The notes below the pieces were generated by a model that did no database searches, was not told the DNA's origin, and was given only the letters and a program-made list of their open reading frames with translations. From positions 34,997,375-35,061,374 of the forward strand of contig NC_080181.1 of the NCBI RefSeq assembly GCF_950295315.1: 64,000 nucleotides of DNA, in the 5' to 3' direction. The DNA comes from Erinaceus europaeus. Its lineage: Eukaryota; Chordata; Mammalia; Eulipotyphla; Erinaceidae. Of the stretch, positions 20,842 to 33,606 are shown piece by piece (the first letter of the stretch is position 1; each line of letters begins with the position of its first letter). The translations under genes and the position numbers were made by a program.

Positions 20842-23800
20842 AAGGGCCGCCAGGCCCCTGTCCCACCATGTGCACTGACACACAGTCTTGCTGACTGACT
20901 GACAGTTCTCGCCCCAGAGATACCCACACCAGCTCCCTGGGTGCCCTGAGCTGCCCCTGAGGTATGGTGGGTGCCTGCCTGGACACATGCCTCCGGAGTG
21001 GAGGCCTCTTTTAATCCCGTTGCTTACGGACAGCTGCCCTCTTTCCCCTCCTCTTCCTACTCCTCTTCCTCCTCTTCCTCCTCCTCCTCCTCCTCCTCCT
21101 CCTCCTCCTCCTCCACCTCCTCCTCCTCTTCCTCATCCTCAGAGGGACTCACTCAGGGCACTTGGCATAGGCAAGTCTGGGCTGCTGTTCTGGCTGCTGC
21201 AGCTTCTATCCAGTGGGTGGGTACAGGTATCTGGTCCTGTCAGTCCCTGATTCCTGGGACCTTCCATGCCTCCAGCTCCCCCACTCTCTAGTCCAGAACC
21301 CTCCTCAAGGATGCCCCATTCCCCTTGCCCCCTGTCCCCCTGCTCCCCAAATAACATCTACTGTGTGCCTCCCTGCTACACTTTCCTGCCACCATGCTGC
21401 TGCCCTTCAGCCCTGGGGGCCCTGGGCCAGCCCAGCCGCCATCTCACCATCCAGCAGGGGGACCTGCCCCAACCCCCTGCCACCACACCCACACACAGCC
21501 CTGCACAAACTCAGGGGCTCCTCTGCCTGCAGTCTGCCTTTCAGACAGTCTCCCTCTGCCCCCTAGCCCCCTTACAGCCTCTGCCACGGCCCCCCACAGA
21601 CACCTGGGCATGAGTAGCCAAACATGCAACACTCTCCCCTCCCCGACACTCCATTTGCTCTAAGGTTGTCAAGAGTCTTTTTTCTTGCTGTAAGGGAGTT
21701 GAGACTGTCCAATGTCCTGGGGAGCAAGAACTGCAAACAGTCCATCTACAATGTAACATTTGGGTCTCAGGCCGCCCAATCCCTAGTGCGCTGTGCAGGC
21801 CTTTGACTGGCAAAAACACCTCAGTCTGAGCATGAGATCTGGCTGGGCTAGTGGATCTTTCTGTGGACTAGGAGACAGACAGACAGACAAGAGTTTTCAG
21901 GTTCAAAACCTCTACTTCCCAAAAGATGGTCATTGACTACAGATTAAAAAAAAAAAAGCCTTTTTTTCCCCCCCCTGCCTCGGTAACCTGTCTGCTGACT
22001 GTTTCTCAGTGAAAAAAGGGAAAAATATTTTTTGGAGGGAAAAGGACCAAAATGCAGGCAGGTGGACTCTGTGGAGGGTGGATGGGAAGTTCCTCCTGCC
22101 CTGGCACTAGAGCCCCAGCTGCTGTTCCAGGTGTTCTCTGATACCAGAGATCTCCGTGTGTCCTGTCATGACACTGTCTCCAGGACTGATCCTCAGGATA
22201 ATGAGGATTCAAAAGTAGGCAGGCCATACAGCTTTAAAAAGTAAATCCAGGGGGGTTTGGCGGTATGTCAGAGGGTTAAGGGCTTGTGACACTCGCGAAA
22301 AGAGGGGACAGGTGGAAGGATCTGGGCTCTGGCCCCCAAACCCCCACTTTTAGGGGAGTCGCTTTAAAGGGGATGAAGCAGGACTTTAGGGGGCTGTATC
22401 TTTCTCCCTCACTCTTTATTTCCCCTCCTCTCTCCTTTTCTCTCTGTCTGATGGAAGATCAGTAACAACAACAACAACAACAATAACCACCACAGTGATC
22501 AAGCGACAAGGGCAGCGAAAGGGGAACAAATGGAGTGCAGGAGCTGTGGATTATTCGTGGAGCAGGCACTGAGCTGTGGCAATAACCCCTTGAGGCAATC
22601 AATAAATAAGTGAATAAGAAATACAGGCAACAGACATGTATATGTCCCTGTGTGTTTCCACTGAGTTAATGTAAATGCACTTTTATTTATTTCTTCATTT
22701 ATTTATCACCTTGCCACGAGAATTTCTTTTCATTGCTAAAAAAACTGTCCCATCAAGGGTACCAGGTGGTGCCACACACAGTTAAGCACTCATGTGACAG
22801 TGCAGGAGGACTGGGGTTCAAGACCTTGGTCCCCACCTGCCAGGGGAAATCTTTACAAGTAGTGCAGAAGTGCTGTAGGTAACTCTCTCTTTGTCTCAAA
22901 CTCTCTGTCCCTCCCTTCCCTCTCAATTCCTGTCTATTTATTCCAATAAATAATTGAGAAACTAGAAAGTTAAAAAAGAAAAAGAAAAAGAAAGGAAAAT
23001 GAAATATCCCACTATTTCAAGGGGCTACTCAGGACAATGCTTAACTAGTTAAGATCCTCACAGCATACCATATGCAGAAAGGCAAAGACGCCATGTATGT
23101 TTCAACCCAGTTTTTATATTTATTTATTTATGTGCTTATTCATTTTGGTAATTGATGAATTAATGTTTTACTTTTAACAGCAGACAAGGTCTCTGACGCC
23201 AGCTGTCTCAAGTACCCCTAGATGGTGCTCTGCCTCTACAAAACCAATCCATTGGCCTGTGCATCCATCCACCCATCCATCTATCCATCCATCCATCCAT
23301 CAATCCATCCACCAGTCAACCAAACTAAGTACAAAAGGAGATCTCTCCATGAATGATGAAGAAAATCAATGCTGCACAGGTAGGTTGCAAAGGGCCAGTT
23401 CGGCTGAATAGGGCAGAGGAATGTGTTGGGGGGTGTGGGTGTGGGTGGGGTGAGCCAGAGACCCTGTGAGCTGGGTCACATCAGGCTCAGGGAGGGGGTG
23501 GAAGGGGTTGCAAGAAGCTGTCACTGGAGAACCATCACAAGTGCTGGAGCTGGTGAGCAGGGCACCCGGAAGAGAGGAAAGACAAGAGGAGAGAAGGAAA
23601 GTGTAGAGGAGAGGAGAGGGGAGAGGAGGGAGAGGAGAGGACAGGACAGGAGAGGACAGGAGAGGACAGGAGTGGAGGGGACCTGAGAAACCTACCTGTA
23701 CAAAGGCAGCATACAGACATCCAGGAAGGCAGGCAGGCATGCAGGCAACTCTGGTCTGGGCTCCCTGTATCCCGGGCGCACCTCCTCCTTTCTTCTCTTG

Positions 23801-24228
23801 GCTGCCAGCCCTGAGGTCCCTCATCAGACAGCACTGTCTTCCCATCCTTCCGTCCCTCTGTGCCAGGGCCCTGGCGTCTGGGCGCTGCTGCCTGACCTAG
23901 TGGCAGGGCAGTTGTGCTGCCCAGTGCCAGTGTGGCCAGCACAGAATGCAGGTGGCTAGGACATCACAGAGGGCTCCTGTGGTTGCTAGGCCACGGGGAC
24001 CCCACTCATCCAGTTGACCAGCAGGCATGATCCCCACCTTGAAATTGACATGAGGGATGGTGGCCAGCCACCAGAGCCAGAGCTCCAGGCCAAAGCTGGT
24101 GGTGGCCAGCCACCAGAGACAGAGCCCCAGGCCAAAGCAGGTGCAGGTGGGCTGGGACAAGGGGCTATGGGCAGAGTGGTGTGTGTCTCGGCACAGGGTT
24201 GGCATCTGACACCCCAGGGCTGGGGGCC
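20842..24228 (+). repeat. Macrosatellite unit 1 (~3.39 kb)
   Basis: Unit counted from 'aagggccgccaggcccc' to the next such anchor. Internal order: (TCC)n at about 21036-21141; a GC-rich single-copy-like core to about 22240; a degenerate SINE at 22245-22620; a second SINE at 22752-22965; AT-rich DNA; (ATCC)n at 23258-23320; a purine minisatellite at about 23570-23690; and a short repeated 'ccagccaccagag' segment near 24065-24125. The many open frames in the core are not conserved as proteins between units. Confidence 0.85.
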
Positions 24229-25254
24229 AAGGGCCGCCAGGCCCCAGTCCCACCATGTACACTGACACACAGTCTTGCTGACTGACTGACAGTTCTCGCC
24301 CCAGAGATACCCACACCAGCTCCCTGGGTGCCCTGAGCTGCCCCTGAGGTTTGGTGGGTGCCTGCCTGGACACATGCCTCCAGAGTGGAGACCTCTATTA
24401 ATCCCGTTGCCTACTGACAGCTGCCCTCTTTCCCCTCCTCCTCCTACTCCTCTTACTCCTCCTCCTCCTCCTCCTCCTCATCCTCCTCATTCTCCACCTC
24501 CTCCTCCTCTTCCTCACCCTCAGAGAGACTCACTCAGGGCACTTGGCATAGGCAAGCCTGGGCTGCTGCTCTGGCTGCTGCAGCTTCTATCCAGTGGGTG
24601 GGTGCAGGTATCTGGTCCTCTCAGTCCCTGATTCCTGGGACCTTCCATGTCTCCAGCTTCCCCACTCTCTAGTCCAGACCCCACCTCAAGGATGCCCCCT
24701 TTCCCCTTGCCCCCTGTCCCCCAGCTCCCCAAATAACATCTACTATGTGCCTCCCTGTGCTACTTTCCTGTCATCCTGCTGCTACCCTTCAGCCCTGGGG
24801 GCCCTGGGCCAGCCCAGCCGCCATCTCACCATCCAGCAGGGGGACCTGCCCTAACCCCCTGCCACCACACCCACACACAGCCCTGCACACACTCAGGGGC
24901 TCCTCTGCCTGCAGCCTGCCTCTCAGATAGTCTCCCTCTGCCCCCTATCCCCCTTACAGCCTCTGCCACGGCCCACCACAGACACCTGGGCATGAGTAGC
25001 CAAACATACAACTCTCACCCCTCCCCGACACTCCATTTGCTCTAAGGTTGTCAAGAGTCTTTTTTTCTTGCTGTAGGGGAGTTGAGACTGTCCAATGTCC
25101 TGGGGAGCAAGAACTGCAAACAGTCCATCTACAATGTAACATGTGGGTCTCAGGCCGCCCAATCCCTAGTGCGCTGTGCAGGCCTTTAGCTGGCAAAAAC
25201 ACCCCAGTCTGAGCATGAGATCTGGCTGGGCTAGTGGCTCTTTCTGTGGACTAG

Positions 25255-25287
<33 letters not shown>

Positions 25288-27648
25288 GTTTTCAGGTTCA
25301 AATCCTCTACTTCCCAAAAGATGGTCATTGACTATGGGTTAAAAAAAAAAATAGGCTTTTTTTTTTTTTTTTATCCCCCTGCCAGGGTATCCTGTCTGCT
25401 GCCTGTTTCTCAGTGAAAAAAGGGAAAAATCATTTTTTGGAGGGAAAAGGACCAAAATGCAGGCCGGTGGACTCCGTGGAGGGTGGATGGGAAGTTGCTC
25501 CTGCCCTGGCACTAGAGCCCCAGCTGCTGTTCCAGGTGCTCTCTGATACCAGAGATCTCTGTGTGTCCTGTCATGACACTGTCTCCAGGACTGATCCTCA
25601 GGATAATGAGGATTCAAAAGTAGGCAGGTCATATTGCTTTCAAAAGTAAATCCAGGGAGTTTTGGGGGTATGTCAGAGGGTTAAGGGCTTGTGGCGCTCG
25701 CGAAAAGAGGGGATAGGTGGAAGGATCTGGGCTCTAGCCCCCAGACCCCCACTAGCAGGGGAGTCGCTTTAGAGGGGTGAAGCAGGACTTTAGGCGCTCT
25801 ACCTTTCTCCCCCACTCTGTATTTCCCCTCCTCTCTCCTTTTCTATCTGTCCGATGCAAGGTCAGTAACAACAACAACAACAACAACCACAACAACAATA
25901 ACCACCACAGTGACCAAGCGACAAGGGCAGCGAAAGGGGAACAAATGGAGTGCAGTAGCTGTGGATTATTCGTGGCGCAGGCACTGAGCTGTGGCAATAA
26001 CCCCTTGAGGCAATCAATAAATAAATGAATAAGAAATACAGGTAACAGACATGTATATGTTCCTGTGTGTTTCCACTGAGTTAATGTAAATGCACTTTTA
26101 TTTATTTCTTCATTTATTTATCACCTTGCCACGAGAATTTCTTTTCATTGCTAAAAAAAAGTGTCCCATCAAAGGTACCAGGTGGTGCCACACCCAGTTA
26201 AGCACATCTGTGAGAGTGCAGGAGGACTGGGGTTCAAAACCCAGGTCCCCACCTGCTGGGGGAAATATTTACAAGTGGTGCAGAAGTGCTGCAGGTGTCT
26301 CTGTGTCTCAAACTCTCTATCCCTCCCTTCCATCTCAATTTCTGTCTATTTATTCCAATAATTAATTGAGAAAATAGAAAGTTAAAAAAGAAAAAGAAAA
26401 AGAAAGGAAAATGAAATATTCCACTATTTCAAGGGGTTACTCAGGACAATGCTTAACTAGTTAAGATCCTCACAGCATACCATATGCAGAAAGGCAAAGA
26501 CACCATGTATGTTTCAACCCAGTTTTATATGTATGTATTTATTTATGTGCTTATTCATTTTTGTTATTGATGAATTAATGTTTTACATTTAACAGCAGAA
26601 AAGGTCTCTGACGCTAGCTGCCCCTAGTACCCCTAGAAGGTGCTCTGCCTCTACAAAACCAATCCATTGGCCTGTGCATCCATCCATCCATCCATCCATC
26701 CATCCATCCATCCATCCATCAATCCATCCAAGAGTCAACCAAACTAAGTACAAAAGGAGATCTCTCCATGAATTACGAAGACAATCAGTGCTGCACAGGT
26801 AGGTTGCAAAGGGCCAGTTCAGCTTAATAGGGCAGAGGGGCTGAACCAGGGAATGTGTTGGGGGGTGTGGGTGTGGGTGGGGTGAGCCGGAGACCCTGTG
26901 AGCTGGGTCACATCAGGCTCAGGGAGGGGGTGGAAGGGGTTGCAAGCAGCTGTCACTGGAGAAACATCACAAGTGCTGGAGCTGGTTAGCAGGGCACCCG
27001 GAAGAGAGGAAAGACATGAGGAGAGAAGCAAAGTGTAGAGGAGAGGAGGGGGAGAGGATGGAGAGGAGAGGACAGGACAGGAGAGGACAGGAGTGGAGGA
27101 GACCTGAAAAACCTACCTGGACAAAGGCAGCATACAGACATCCAGGAAGGCAGGCAGGCATGCAGGCAACTCTGGTCTGGGCTCCCTGTATCCCAGGCAC
27201 ACCTCCTCCTTTCTTCTCTTGGCTGCCAGCCCTGAAGTCCCTCGTCGGACAGCACTGTCTTCCCATCCTTCCGTCCCTCTGTGCCAGGGCCCTGGCGTCT
27301 AGGCGCTGCTGCCTGACCTAGTGGCGGGCAGTTGGGATGCCCAGTGCCAGTGTGGCCAGCACAGATTGCCGGTGGCTAGAACATCACAGAGGGCTCCTGT
27401 GGTTGCTAGGCCACGGGGACCCCGCCCATCCAGTTGACCAGCAGCCATGATCCCCACCCTGAAATTGACCTGAGGGGTGGTGGCCAGCCACCCGAGCCAG
27501 AGCCCCAGGCCAAAGCTGGTGGTGGCCAGCCACCAGAGACAGAGCCCCATGCCAAAGCATGTGCAGGAGTGCTGGGCCAAGGGGCTATGGGAAGAGTGGT
27601 GTGTGTCTCCGCACGGGGTTGTCATATGACACCCCAGGGCTGCGGGCC
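24229..27648 (+). repeat. Macrosatellite unit 2 (~3.42 kb)
   Basis: Same order as unit 1: (TCC)n at about 24434-24522 (shorter, interrupted by CA), SINE 25650-26025, SINE 26160-26385, longer (ATCC)n at about 26676-26730, and minisatellite at about 27010-27105. A T run near 25357-25372 is longer than in unit 1. Confidence 0.85.
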
Positions 27649-30600
27649 AAGGGCCACCAGGCCCCTGTCCCACCATGTGCACTGACACACAATCTTGCTG
27701 ACTGACTGACAGTCCCCGCCCCAGAGATACCCACACCAGCTCCCTGGGTGCCCTGAGCTGCCCCTGAGGTTTGGTGGGTGCCTGCCTGGATACATGCCAC
27801 CGGAGTGGAGGCTTCTATTAATCCCGTTGCCTACTGACAGCTGCCCTCTTTCCCCTCCTCCTCCTCCTCCTCTTACTCCTCCTCCTCCTCCTCCGCCTTC
27901 TCCTCCTCTTCCTCACCCTCAGAGGGACTCACTCTGGGCACTTGGCATAGGCTAGCAAGGGCTGCTGCTCTGGCTGCTGCTGCAGCTTCTATCCAGTGGG
28001 TGGGTGCAGGTATCTGGTCCTGTCAGTCCCTGATTCCTGGGACCTTCCATGCCTCCATCTCCCCAGTCTCTAGTCCAGATCCCTCCTCAAGGATGCCCCC
28101 TTTTCCCTTGCCCCCTGTCCCCCAGCTCCCCAAATAACATCTACTGTGTGCCTCCCTGCGCTACTTTACTGCCACCCTGCTGCTGCCCTTCAGCCCTGGG
28201 GGCCCTGGGCCAGCCCCACTGCCATTTCAACATCCAGCAGGGCGACCTGCCCTAACCCCCAACCACCACACACACACACAGCCCTGCACACACTCAGGGG
28301 CTCCTCTGCCTGCAGCCTGCCTCTCAGACAGTCTCCCTCTGTCCCTAGCCCCCTTACAGCCTCTGCCTCGGCCCCCCACAGACACCTGGGCATGCTTAGC
28401 CCAAACATGCAACACTCTCCCCTCCCTGACACTGCATTTGCTCTAAGGTTGTCAAGAGTCTTTTTTTCTTGCTGTAGGGGAGTTGAGACTGTCCAATGTC
28501 CTGGGGAGCAAGAACTGCAAACAGTCCATCTACAATTTAACATTTGGGTCTCAGGCCGCCCAATCCTTAGTGCGCTGTGCAGGCCTTTAACTGGCGAAAA
28601 CACCCCAGTCTGAGCATGAGATCTGGCTGGGCTAGTGGCTCTTTCTGTGGACTAGGAGACAGACAGACAGACAAGAGTTTTCAGGTTCAAAACCTCTACT
28701 TCCCAAAAGATGGTCATTGACTACAGATTAAAAAAAAAAAAAAAAGGCTTTTTATTTTTTTTTTCCCCCTGCCTGGGGAACCTGTCTGCTGCCTGTTTCT
28801 TAATGAAAAAAGGGAAAAATATTTTTTGGAGGGAAAAGGACCAAAATGCAGGCAGGTGGACTCTGTGGAGGGTGGATGGGAAGTTCCTCCAGCCCTGGCA
28901 CTAGAGCCCCAGCTGCTGTTCCAGGTGCTCTCTGATACCAGAGATCTCTGTGTGTCCTGTCATGACACTGTCTCCAGGACTGATCCTCAGGATAATGAGG
29001 ATTCAAAAGTAGGCAGGTCATACAGCTTTAAAAAGTAAATCCAGGGAGGTTTGGCGGTTTGTCAGAGTGTTAAGGGCTTGTGGCGCTCGCGAAAAGAGGG
29101 GACAGGTGGAAGGTTCTGGGCTCTGGCACCCAGACCCCCACTTGCAGGGGAGTCGCTTTACAGGGGATGAAGCAGGACTTTAGGGGTTCTATCTTTCTCC
29201 ACCACTCTTTATTTCCCTCCTCTTTCCTTTTCTCTCTATCTGTTGCAAGGTCAGTAACAACAACAACAACAACAAAAATAACCACCACAGTGACCAAGCG
29301 ACAAGGGAAGCGAACGGGGAACAAATGGAGTGCAGGAGCTGTGGATTATTCGTGGAGCAGGCACTGAGCTGTGCAATAACCCCTTGAGGCAATCAATCAA
29401 TAAATGAATAAGTAATACAGGTAACAGACATGTATATGTCACTGTGTGTTTCCACTGAGTAAATATAAATGCACTTTTATTTATTTCTTCATTTATTCAT
29501 CATCTAGCCATGAGAATTTCTTTTCATTGCTAAAAAAAAGTGTCCCATCAAGGGTACCAGGTGGTGCCACACCCAGGTAAGCACTCAGGTGACAGAGCAG
29601 GAGGACTGGGGTTCAAGACCCTGGTCCCCACCTGACGTGGGAAATCTTTAAAGTGGTGCAAAAGTGCTGCAGGTGTCTCTCTCTTTGTCTCAAAATCTCT
29701 ATCCCTCCCTTCCCTCTCAATTCTTGTCTAATTATTCCGATAAATAATAGAGAAAATAGAAAGTTAAAAAAGAAAAAGAAAAAGAAAGGAAAATGAAATA
29801 TTCCACTATTTCAAGGGGCTTCTCAGGACAATGCTTAACTAGTTAAGATCCTCACAGCATACCATATGCAGAAAGGCAAAGACGCCATGTATGTTTCAAC
29901 CCTGTTTTTATATTTATTTATTTATGTGCTTATTCATTTTTGTTATTGATGAATTAATGTTTTACATTTAACAGCAGACTAGGTCTCTGACGCCAGCTGT
30001 CTCAAGTACCCCTAGATGGTGCTCTGCCTCTACAAAACCAATCCATTGGCCTGTGCATCCATCCATCCATCCATCCATCTATCCATCCATCCATCCATCC
30101 ATCAATCCATCCACCAGTCAACCAAACTAAGTACAAAAGTAGATCTCTCCATGAATGATGAAGACAATCAATGCTGCACAGGTAGGTTTCAAAGGGCCAG
30201 TTCGGCTGAATAGGGCAGAGGGGCTGAACCAGGGAATGTGTTTGGGGGTGTGGGTGTGGGTGGGTTGAGCCGGAGACCCTGTGAGCTGGGTCACGTCAGG
30301 GGCAGTTAGGGGGTGGAAGGGGTTGCGAACAGCAGTCACTGGAGAACCATCACAAGTGCTGGAGCTGTTGAGCAGGGCACCCGGAAGAGAGGACAGACAA
30401 AGGAGAGAAGCAAAGTGCAGAGTTGAGGAGAGAGGAGACGACTGTGAGGACAGGAGAGGACAGGAGAGGACAGGAGAGGACAGGAGTGGAGGGGACCTGA
30501 GAAACCTACCTGGACAAAGGCAGCATACAGACATCCAGGAAGGCAGGCAGGCATGCAGGCAACTCTGGTCTGGACTCCCTGTATCCCGGGCGCACCTCCT

Positions 30601-31041
30601 CATTTCTTCTCTCGGCTGCCAGCCTTGAGGTCCCTCGTCGGACAGCACTGTCTTCCCATACTTCAGTCCCTCTGTGCCAGGGCCCTGGCGTCTGGGCGCT
30701 GCTGCCTGACCTAATGGCAGGGAACTTGGGCTGCCCACTGACAGTGTGTCCAGCACAGAATGCAGGGGGCTAGGACATCACAGAGTGCTCCTGTGGTTGC
30801 TAGGCCACGGGGACCCCGCCCATCCAGTTGACCAGCAGCCATGATCCCCACTGTGAAATTGACTGAGGGGTGGTGGCCAGCCACCAGAGCCAGAGCCCCA
30901 GGCCAAAGCTGGTGGTGACCAGCCACCAGAGACAGAGCCCCAGGCCAAAACAGGTACAGGTGGGTTGGGCCAAGGGGCTATGGGCAGAGTGGTGTGTGTC
31001 TCGGCCCAGGGTTGGCATCTGACACCCCAGGGTTGGGGGCC
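27649..31041 (+). repeat. Macrosatellite unit 3 (~3.39 kb)
   Basis: Same order: (TCC)n at about 27854-27920, SINE 29037-29405, SINE 29545-29765, (ATCC)n at about 30056-30112, minisatellite at about 30420-30490. It shares 'gaacggggaacaaatgg' in the first SINE, a variant close to unit 4 ('gaacggaaaac'). Confidence 0.85.
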
Positions 31042-33606
31042 AAGGGCCGCCAGGCCCCAGTCCCACCATGTGCACTGACACACAGTATTGCTGACTGACT
31101 GACAGTCCCCGCCCCAGAGATACCCACACCAGCTCCCTGGGTGCCCTGAGCTGCCACTGAGGTTTGCTGGGTGCCTGCCTGGACACATGCCTCCGTAGTG
31201 GAGGGCTCTATTAATCCCGTTGCCTAATGACAGCTGCCCTCTTTCCCCTCCTCCTCCTACTCCTCTTCCTCCTCCTCCTGCTCCTCCTCCACCGCCTCCT
31301 CCTCCTCCTCTTTCACCTCCTCTTCCTCTTCCTCATCCTCAGAGGGACTCACTCAGGGCACTTGGTGTAGGCAAGCCTGGGCTGCTGCTTTGGCTGCTGC
31401 AGCTTCTATCCAGTGGGTGGGTGCAGGTATCTGGTCCTCTCAGTCCCTGATTCCTGGGACCTTCCATGCCTCCAGCTCCCCCACTCTCTAGTCCAGAACC
31501 CTCCTCAAGGATGCCCCCTTTTCCCTTGCCCCCTGTCCTCCAGCTCCCCAAATAACATGTACTGTGTGCCTCCCTGCGCTACATTCCTTCCACCCTGCTG
31601 CTACCCTTCAGCCCTGGGGGCCCTGGGCCAGCCCCACAGCCATCTCACCATCCAGCAGGCGGACCTGCCCCAACCCCCTGCCACCACACCCACACACAGC
31701 CCTGCACACACTCTGAGGTTCCTCTGCCTGCAGCCTGACTCTCAGACAGTCTAGCTCTGCCCCCTAGACCCTTACAGCCTCTGCTACGGCCCCCCACAGA
31801 CACCTGGGCATGAGTAGCCAAACATGCAACACTCTCCCCTCCCCGACACTCCATTTGCTCTAAGGTTGTCAAGAGTCTTTTTTTCTTGCTGTAGGGGAGT
31901 TGAGACTGTCCAATGTCCTGGGGAGCAAGAACTGCAAACAGTCCATCTACAATGTAACATTTGGGTCTCAGGCCGCCCAATCCCTAGTGCGTTGTGCAGG
32001 CCTTTGACTGGCGAAAACACCCCAGTCTATGCATGAGATCTGGCTGGGCTAGTGGCTCTTTCTGTGGACTAGGAAACAGACAGACAAACAAGAGTTTTCA
32101 GGTTCAAAACCTCTACTTCCCAAAACATGGTCATTGACTACGGGTTAAAAAAAAAAAAAAGGCTTTTTATTTTTTTTTCCCCCTGCCTGGGTAACCTGTC
32201 TGCTGCCTGTTTCTCAGTGAAAAAAGGGAAAAATCTTTTTTGGAGGGAAAAGGACCTAAATGCAGGCAGGTGGACTCTGTGGAGGGTGGATGGGAAGTTG
32301 CTCCTGCCCTGGCACTAGAGCCCCAGCTGCTGTTCCAGATGCTCTCTGATACCAGAGATCTCCATGTGTCCTGTCATGACACTGTCTCCAGGACTGATCC
32401 TCAGGATAATGAGGATTCAAAAGTAGGCAGGTCATATTGCTTTCAAAAGTAAATCCAGGGAGTTTTGGGGGTATGTCAGAGGGTTAAGGGCTTGTGGCGC
32501 TCGCGAAAAGAGGGGACAGGTGGAAGGATCTGGGCTCTGCCCCCCAGTCCCCCACTTACAGGGGAGTCGCTTTACAGGGGGTCAATCAGGACTTTAGGGG
32601 CTCTATCTTTCTCCCCCACTCTGTATTTCCCCTCCTCTCTCCTTTTCTCTCTGTCTGATGCAAGGTCAGTAACAACCACAACAACAACAACAATAACCAC
32701 CACAGTGACCAAGCGACAAGGGCAGTGAACGGAAAACAAATGGAGTGCAGGAGCTGTGGATTATTCGTGGCTCAGGCACTTAGCTGTGCAATAACCCCTT
32801 GAGACAATCAATAAATAAATGAATAAGTAATACAGGTAACAGACATGTATATGTCACTGTGTGTTTCCACTGAGTTAATGTAAATGCACTTTTATTTATT
32901 TCTTCATTTATTTATCACCTTGCCACAAGAATTTCTTTTCATTGCTAAAAAAAAGTGTCCCATCAAGGGTACCAGGTGGTGCCACACCCAGTTAAGCACT
33001 CATGTGACAGTGCAGGAGGACTGGGGTTCAAGACCCTGGTCCCCACCCGCCGGGGGAAATCTTTACAAGTGGTGCAAAAGTGTTGCAGGTGTCTCTCTCT
33101 TTGTCTCAAAATCTCTATCCCTCCCTTCCCCCTCAATCCTGTCTATTTATTCCAATAAATAATAGAGAAAATAGAAAGTTAAAAAAGAAAAAGAAAAAAA
33201 GAAAGGAAAATGAAATATTCCACTATTTCAAGGGGCTACTCAGGACAATGCTTAACTAGTTAAGATCCTCACAGCATACCATATGCAGAAAGGCAAAGAC
33301 GCCATGTATGTTTCAACCCTGTTTTTATATTTATTTATGTGCTTATTCATTTTTGTTATTGATGAATTAATGTTTTACATTTAACAGCAGACTAGGTCTC
33401 TGACGCCAGCTGTCTCAAGTACCCCTAGATGGTGTTCTGCCTCTACATAACCAATCCATTGGCCTGTGCATCCATCCATCCATCCATCCATCCATCCATC
33501 CATCCATCCATCCATCCATCACTCCATCCACAGGTCAACCAAACTAAGTACAAAAGGAGGTCTCTCTATGAATGTTGAAGACAATCAATGCTGCACAGGT
33601 AGGTTG
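31042..33606 (+). repeat. Macrosatellite unit 4, 3'-truncated
   Basis: Collinear with the other units through (TCC)n (about 31248-31340), SINE 32455-32825, SINE 32955-33180 and the longest (ATCC)n tract (about 33468-33530). It breaks at 'gcacaggtaggttg', so it lacks the last ~850 bases: the minisatellite and GC-rich end. Confidence 0.8.

Noticed and set aside
20971..21819. Several 70-117 codon frames repeated in each 3.4 kb unit
   Set aside because: GC-rich non-coding frames. They shift, shorten or change frame between units, showing no protein-level conservation.
23366..24375. 135-159 codon minus-strand frames in the array unit, repeated near 27.0-27.7 and 30.1-31.2 kb
   Set aside because: Frames differ in length and frame among units, and overlapping frames on both strands are equally open. 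Explained by low stop-codon density in GC-rich repeat DNA.
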